64,000 nucleotides of DNA, taken from positions 93,663,945 through 93,727,944 of the forward strand of contig CM056376.1 of assembly GCA_029718625.1 (NCBI GenBank), read 5' to 3'. A program made the translations under genes and the position numbers. The DNA is from Synaphobranchus kaupii (taxonomy: Eukaryota; Chordata; Actinopteri; Anguilliformes; Synaphobranchidae). The notes under the pieces are model-generated. The model had not been told where the DNA came from and ran no database searches. It saw only the letters and a program-made list of their open reading frames with translations. Below are positions 57,161-64,000 of the stretch, piece after piece (position 1 is the first letter of the stretch; every line of letters starts with the position of its first letter).

Positions 57161-58408
57161 AGCGACTGTGAGCGAGCCAGCTGTCTGTACTGGCTCATGG
57201 CATTAATCAGCGACTGTGAGCGAGCCAGCTGTCTGTACTGGCTCATGGCATTAATCAGCGACTGTGAGCGAGCCAGCTGTCTGTACTGGCTCATGGCATT
57301 AATCAGCGACTGTGAGCGAGTCAGCTGTCTGTACTGGCTCATGGCATTAATCAGCGACTGTGAGCGAGCCAGCTGTCTGTACTGGCTCATGGCATTAATC
57401 AGCGACTGTGAGTGAGCCAGCTGTCTGTACTGGCTCATGGCATTAATCAGCGACTGTGAGCGAGCCAGCTGTCTGTACTGGCTCATGGCATTAATCAGCG
57501 ACTGTGAGCGAGCCAGCTGTCTGTACTGGCTCATGGCATTAATCAGCGACTGTGAGTGAGCCAGCTGTCTGTACTGGCTCATGGCATTAATCAGCGACTG
57601 TGAGCGAGCCAGCTGTCTGTACTGGCTCATGGCATTAATCAGCGACTGTGAGCGAGTCAGCTGTCTGTACTGGCTCATGGCATTAATCAGCGACTGTGAG
57701 CGAGTCAGCTGTCTGTACTGGCTCATGGCATTAATCAGCGACTGTGAGCGAGCCAGCTGTCTGTACTGGCTCATGGCATTAATCAGCGACTGTGAGTGAG
57801 CCAGCTGTCTGTACTGGCTCATGGCATTAATCAGCGACTGTGAGCGAGCCAGCTGTCTGTACTGGCTCATGGCATTAATCAGCGACTGTGAGCGAGCCAG
57901 CTGTCTGTACTGGCTCATGGCATTAATCAGCGACTGTGAGCGAGCCAGCTGTCTGTACTGGCTCATGGCATTAATCAGCGACTGTGAGCGAGCCAGCTGT
58001 CTGTACTGGCTCATGGCATTAATCAGCGACTGTGAGCGAGCCAGCTGTCTGTACTGGCTCATGGCATTAATCAGCGACTGTGAGCGAGCCAGCTGTCTGT
58101 ACTGGCTCATGGCATTAATCAGCGACTGTGAGCGAGCCAGCTGTCTGTACTGGCTCATGGCATTAATCAGCGACTGTGAGCGAGCCAGCTGTCTGTACTG
58201 GCTCATGGCATTAATCAGCGACTGTGAGCGAGCCAGCTGTCTGTACTGGCTCATGGCATTAATCAGCGACTGTGAGCGAGCCAGCTGTCTGTACTGGCTC
58301 ATGGCATTAATCAGCGACTGTGAGCGAGCCAGCTGTCTGTACTGGCTCATGGCATTACTCAGCGACTGTGAGCGAGCCAGCTGTCTGTACTGGCTCATGG
58401 CATTAATC
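57161..58408. repeat. 48-bp minisatellite, exactly 26 units
   Basis: The unit is agcgactgtgagcgagccag, ctgtctgtactggctcatgg, cattaatc. From 57161 to 58408 is exactly 26 x 48 bp with no indels, then a broken unit (agcgattg). Point variants: gagtcag in units 4, 11 and 12; gtgagtgag in units 6, 9 and 14; cattactc near the end. As 48 is divisible by 3, frames stay open: minus strand repeats MSQYRQLARSQSLINA, plus strand ISDCERASCLYWLMAL. I read this as periodicity, not a gene. Confidence 0.97.
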
Positions 58409-59644
58409 AGCGATTGCTCTCTATGCTTGGTGTGTCACACAACTTTGTGATGACAGGGGCTGAACCAGCAGGGAATAGTCAGTGCCCCCATTCAGGGCGT
58501 GCAAAGGAACGGCTGCATTACACCTCGATTACATCACACTGCCTGCTTCCTCAACTGACAGCTTCTTCAGGGCCAACGTGTGTTAGACACAATTACACAC
58601 TGCATGTTATCCATTTTACAGCGACTCATGTGGGTGCAACCCAACAACCTACAGCCCATGGGTTACATCGCTTCATAAATAATTAATTTAATTCATTTAT
58701 TTGTAGTTGGTAATCTTCTGCCATATGACTTGTCAGGTGACCTTTTGGCATAGTTTAAATAGAGGTGCTCTGTTTTTTGTCTTTTATGTCAGACAAGCAT
58801 AGTAGCACGAAACGTCACATTTGGTAACTATTAATACATTTGGCATAAATTTTTGAGTGTGTGGATTCTTCTTATTTTACTTTGCTTCATAACCACAGTG
58901 CACAAACCGCAACTAAAAGCTAATATTTGACTGTCCACAGACCTCCTACTGATGATATTCTGCTGCAATTATAAAAATTTCTTTCCAACCGAACAATTCC
59001 TACCCTCTAGCGAACGTTTCATTTACTTTGTTTGTCTTCGCCATGCATTCTGATGGTGGAAATCTGCTGCGCACTCAATTGGTTTTCCTTTCCTGCTGTG
59101 AGGCAGTCGCTATCAGTTCCATGTGTCGACTGAAACACTGCTTATGCGGCGTATCCCCATGTCCCAGCTCGTGGGTCGTCGAGTGGCCCATCCGGCAAAG
59201 GCGTTCACCACACGTGCATCTTGGGCCGTTTATCCAAAGGCATCACACGTTTGGGCCTGGGTCACGTATTTAGCTGGCTGTAGCTGCAGTGACATAATTG
59301 GCTTCATCCCAACCAGGGGTAGAGTGGGCTTCAGTTTGCTATGGTTACCGCTCCATTAGCTCCTCCCAGCCATGGACCAGCAGGCGCTCACACGCTAACG
59401 TGCTACCCGTCAGTGAGAAAAAGGCCTCCCCTTTACGTTACGCGTCCGCGCAGTGCGGGCTCATGGTTAGCGCGCCCGAAAGAACACGCTTTAGCCACAG
59501 TGCTCCTCTCATAGGGGCGGGTGGCACAGCGGACTCCAGAGGCGCAGCCGGTTGAAAACAACAAAGCAACAGACAAAACAAAGCCCCGGCGCGGTTATGC
59601 GCTGGGCCTTGGAGACGGGTTAATGATGTTCTCTCTGTGACAGA

Positions 59645-59645
59645 G

Positions 59646-59727
<82 letters not shown>

Positions 59728-59751
59728 CGAGAGAGAGAGAGAGAGAGAGCT
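59645..59751. repeat. (GA)n microsatellite, about 107 nt
   Basis: GA with occasional AAAG and GCGA interruptions. Confidence 0.95.
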
Positions 59752-62700
59752 GGCGGGGGCTCCAACTGCAGGCAGGAGAGAGTTCAGCGTTCCAGGAGCA
59801 GAATGTGAGGAATGCAGTAAAAACCTCTGAGAGTACAGACGGGCTGACACGCTCAGCCTGGAGCACAACTAATGGGGTACTGATGCAAGACCCAAACCCC
59901 AACAGCACCCGTCTCTCTGCGCACAGGCCCACTAACACTTAGGCGTGCGTGATGTTACGTCCCTTGCCTCGAGTGGGGTTGGCACGAGCGCCGTAAGGAG
60001 TCTTATCTTTAATTTCAGAATTGCGCACACCTGTCGGAGGCTGGTGTAAAGACTTCCTCCAGAGAAGCTGAGTTCTACTGGAGCAGTTCTGGGGCTCTCC
60101 CTCTTTGTTTTCCCCACGCCCTTAAAGTCTATGGTTGTTTGTATGCTCTTTAGTTGCCTGTTTATGAATAAAACCCAATTTTTGTTCAAATCAGGCGTTG
60201 GCTGTGGTGCAACCGTATACACAATCATCACACTCGCATGCAATGACACACAGACACACAAACGTACACATGCACAAATCAACATATAGATAGGCATGTA
60301 TGGCTATACTCCCAATTATCAGACTCTCACACGCAACCACACACACTCATATAAATCCACATACACATATGTCAAACTAGCAGATGCAATCTCCTACACA
60401 CACACGCATGCTTAAACACAAAAATTATACTAATATATACTAACACTAATCCGCATGGAATTAATGGAGCAAACAGACAAGTCGTTTTCCATGCACTGCC
60501 TTTGGGTACAAAGAAATATCATAAAATAGGGTCTGTCCTCATCTCCCTCCTGTCTGGCTCACACCTGTCCCGGAGCTATAATCTCACAGGAAACAGGAAG
60601 TGTCTCACAGTTGACCTGTTCCCAACCACCCTGCACCCCTCCTGGGAACAGCCGGAGACATCCCAAACAGGGACACCACCCCTGCAGTCCCGATGACCCC
60701 CACACTCCCCACAGCTGGACTACTTCCTTTCAGGCCCCCCAACGGACAGCATTAAAAAAAAAAAAACATTTTCAGAGCAGAGTATTATAGCTTCTGCCAA
60801 ATGTGTGAGAAGTAGCCAATCTTACAGACCGCAAAAAAGCATTTTAGGACTATTACAAACACATTTTATTAGTGAACTTTCCTAATTCTTCTTTATCTAC
60901 TATGCAATGACAAATCTTTTCTCAGTTTACCCATACTTTCCTTCTCTACATGCGGATTCCTTCCATTCCATGGGCAGGGTGGTATGTTCTCGTGGGAGAA
61001 AACAGGAAACAATGACACAACACAAAGTTTGTGTTTAGAGCACCTGCGCCGTTTGCAGTCCTCGAACTGGAGCTCAAACAAGCTTTACGACCTCCAAGAT
61101 GGAAAACCTCGGACAAGAATGACATCAATCAGTGTCCTCCTCTTCCGGACAAGCTGACCACTGGAATCCACTTTCCCCCGTCTCTCTCTCTGGCCAGACC
61201 CACACGTTAAGCCCTTCAACGCAACCTCCCTCTCGTCCCCACAACCGTCTGGAGTCCGGACCCTCCAAGCAAACCTACCCGCTTCATGCTTATCTCTGTC
61301 CAACAAGGCTCTTTAATAATTACAACAACAAAAAAAAAAAGATTAATGCCCGATGAATAATGGCTAATATAAATATGAGTGTTATTTATGACTTTATGGG
61401 CTTTTAATTCACTTGGATAAGCTCCTCTCCCCTTCCTAATATAGTTAATAGACCAGTGAAACGCAGTGGGAAAGACAGGGAACATATTCCAGATGTGAGG
61501 GGTGCAGACAGCTCTGCGACTTTAAAGGAAAAAGACGGTTAAGGAGTAGTTTAACCTGAGCAGCAGAGGGAAAGGAGGGGGTTTATATAGAGATGGAGGG
61601 AGAGCGGTGGGGATGTGTAAGCTGTGTCAGTGTGTAGTGAGACTGTCTGGAGGGGGGTCATCTATTTTTCATCCTTTACTTTCTGGGTTGGGTCTGTAAT
61701 GAACTTTATTTGCTCTGAACCCACACGAGCATCTCCCCTCCCCTGGCGGCTAACTCTTTGCTGACCTCAACACTCTCTCAAACTGGTGCGCGTTTCTGCA
61801 CCTGTCTGGCTCTCGTACTTTGACAGATACCAGCCCCGGTGGGCCGACCTCACAGATGAAACGCTGATAAAACCAATTCCCTCCCCTTACAGAAACAGAC
61901 CCCAGCCCCCAGACAAGCCAAACTATACAGAGATACTGATGAACCCCACCCAGAGCAGTCGCTGTGATAAATCCCAGCCCCTCCATAGGCCAAGATTTAA
62001 AATGGCGAGCTAACAAATCAAGCCCCCTTCAAGAAACTGCAACAGATTCTATACCTTAAATAAGACAAGCTTTGAGATGACACATTGATATCCCCCTCCC
62101 CCTTCAGTCACTGTGACTGATGTGAGCCACCCTGGACAGGCCTGACCAGTACACCGACACTGTGAAAAACCACTGTGGACAGTGTTGAACCACACAGCTG
62201 GGTGTCACCTTGGTAAAGAGGAGCAGACAGCTAAGTGGTGTCTGTGAGCCTCTCCCGCCGATGCTCCGAGCTTCTCCAGACAGCAGCTACAGATACCTCC
62301 GGGGTGTCGGCTAGCGCCAACAGTCCCTTCTGTTCCTCAAAGCAAGGACGTAATAGCTTTAGCATAAATAATACAGCTGTCGCTTCCCAAAGGGCTTTGC
62401 AGGCAAAGTGAATCCGTCTATCTCGCTCTCCCTCTCCCTGTGCACTTTGCTTTGTCTCCGTGAATTAGCGCCCGTCAACAAGACCCAGAGGCAGAGGCAG
62501 AAGATCTGAAGATAGGGGCTCATTATAAAATGTAGTCTCCAGCTTAGCAATCACATCACACTCCCAACAAATACGCGCAAGAAAAAATGTTTGAGGAGCC
62601 GGGGAGAGCATAATTTATTTGATTACCCACTGTGCACTTCAAACGCGAGGATGAAAGTGGAGATTCACTTTATCACACAAATAAAAGAAAACAATTGAAA

Positions 62701-63734
62701 ATTAGGAAAAATGCGGGGGAACGTGAAATTACTGACAGGAGGAAAGCTGTAAGCATTATTTATGCTGCACTCTCCATTGCTTCTTGGCATGAAAATTGCA
62801 GGTAATGGCAGCCAAATGAAAGCATTTGCTTTAGTCAAACTCTAAAAACACCTTCATTGGTCTTTTATATGGATTCCTAACAAAAGGAAGAGTGGAGCAT
62901 ACGATGAGGAAATCTATAGTGCTGAGTGGGGGATTGATTTCTAATTAAAAGGCTAGTTTCGGGGGCCACAGTAGGCATCTGATCGATGGGGAGCTTTTCC
63001 CGAGAGATGCCGTCTTAATCACCCGGGCCGAGACTAACGAGATCGCACTCATTGCCATAATTAATGCTTTTACAGCACCCCCCTCACCCGCGTCTGTCTC
63101 ATACCGCTTAGCAACCGCTTAAAACCCTCAGCTCCTGATGGACGGAGAAGGAGGAGGAGAAGATGGGGGATGGGTGTCTCTGAATTCCCATGGCCGCCAC
63201 TCATTGCCGTACCCATAGAGAACCATAAACATTCCCTCATCCAGCCACTGGCAAGAAAAGACTGTGGGCCAGATCCAATCCTACTTTGGCTTTAAATTTG
63301 ACAAATAAATGCACACTTTTTTGCAAGAATGAACACTTGAACCTAACACTCAGGTCAAACTTAGGGATAAACGTTGATCGCGTCCAGGCCCGAGGCTGCT
63401 GAGGTGCCTCACCTGCGAACCGACCTGTGAAATCCTTGTAAATATTCTGATGGCTTTGCTTCATCTTTGCGGGGACATCAGAAAACGCAAGAGGTTAGGT
63501 CCGCGAGGTCGGAATCAGGGGGGCTGCGACTGCTCACTGCACGCTGAACATGTTTGGGCTGAAATGCATAATTTTTTGGCACTGCCATTTTGATACACGC
63601 AATGTTTCTTTTTGTATGCTCAATGTATTTTTTCATTGGCCGGGGTCACCGGCGTCACTGGTTGTGGAGACGGTTGTTTGAGGCAGGGGCGTGGTGGTAA
63701 TTGCAAAGGTGCGAGGTGAGAGCCAGTTTAATTT

Positions 63735-63895
63735 CCCATGCTTCCCCTGGGGGAGGAGACAAGGGGGTGTGGGGCTCTGCGGATGGGGGGGAGGAGACGA
63801 GGGGGTGTGGGGCTCTGTGGGTGGGGGGAGGAGACGAGGGGGTGTGGGGCTCTGTGGGTGGGGGGAGGAGACGAGGGGATGTGGGGGTGTGGGTG
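63735..63895. repeat. G-rich minisatellite, about 38-bp unit, 4 copies
   Basis: Units of the form gggggaggagacgagggggt, gtggggctctgtgggtg, repeated about four times with small length changes. Strongly G-rich on the plus strand. Confidence 0.85.
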
Positions 63896-64000
63896 GGTTT
63901 GAGGGACAGGGGTAGGATAGAGACATAGAGCATAGTCTCCTGGCCAGAGTCTCGTTTTCAACCCCCAGAGATCTCACATATTATACTGGGAACACAGCTG

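Larger units (their letters stand above)
46715..64000 (-). other. reln: presumed reln intron 1 (to window end)
   Basis: No reln exon matching the signal peptide or the segment ending PGQEYH was found here, so exon 1 probably lies beyond 64000. The recognisable content is the nested Harbinger-like pair, microsatellites and the 48-bp array. AT-rich stretches at about 56640-57000, 58680-58990 and 62570-63070 contain nothing I can name. Confidence 0.65.

Noticed and set aside
57004..58398. 464-codon repeat-peptide gene on the minus strand
   Set aside because: It is open because the 48-bp unit is divisible by 3; the opposite strand is also open, and there is no promoter or splice evidence.
59020..59360. 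Open plus-strand frames at 59028-59359
   Set aside because: There are two overlapping short frames without recognisable domains, splice context or repeats; no support beyond openness.

Overview
The window is vertebrate genomic DNA, most likely from a ray-finned fish. It shows short coding exons with canonical GT-AG introns, very dense microsatellites and minisatellites, tRNA- and 5S-derived SINE remnants, and Tc1 (Sleeping Beauty-type), Harbinger-like and hAT-like elements typical of teleosts. The only gene I can support is reln (reelin), on the minus strand. Its 5' side is at high coordinates and its 3' side runs off the low-coordinate end.

Sixteen reln exons can be placed to the base (46607-46714 down to 640-873). 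They total 1941 coding nt. Every junction is GT-AG, and all phases chain correctly except at one gap. Compared with human reelin as I remember it, they cover roughly residues 76-768: part of the reeler (F-spondin-like) domain, the region holding the CR-50 epitope, reelin repeat 1 with its first Asp-box, the first EGF module and the start of subrepeat 1B. Exon 1 with the signal peptide, and all exons after 1B, lie outside the window. One reeler exon (about residues 114-158, predicted about 136 nt) should lie between 21847 and 46606, but I could not find it. That interval holds the only assembly gap (500 N at 41045-41544).

Layout from low to high coordinates: 1-11.7 kb has 14 reln exons in compact introns containing a 15-bp minisatellite (5.57-6.11 kb), GA tracts, a small MITE and a 1-kb foldback element (8.88-9.88 kb). 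From 11.7 to 21.8 kb is one intron with long GT/CA tracts, a 93-bp tandem array and a hAT-like MITE, ending at the 71-nt exon. From 21.8 to 46.6 kb is a 24.8-kb interval with SINEs, a second copy of the foldback element joined to a solo Sleeping Beauty-type inverted repeat, a purine minisatellite, a 7.3-kb GC-rich VNTR with several tiers of higher-order structure, the N gap, a 43-bp minisatellite and a palindromic element. From 46.7 to 64 kb is presumably intron 1, with a nested pair of Harbinger-like elements carrying a small Myb/SANT-like ORF, several CA/GT tracts and a 48-bp minisatellite of exactly 26 units.

The very long reading frames over the 7.3-kb VNTR and the 48-bp array look like products of repeat periodicity, not genes. 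I found no rRNA or tRNA gene, CRISPR array, operon or promoter that I could support. The most informative results are the reln exon chain with its 33-nt microexon, the missing reeler exon next to a VNTR and gap, the layered architecture of that VNTR, and the nested and recurrent transposon remnants.
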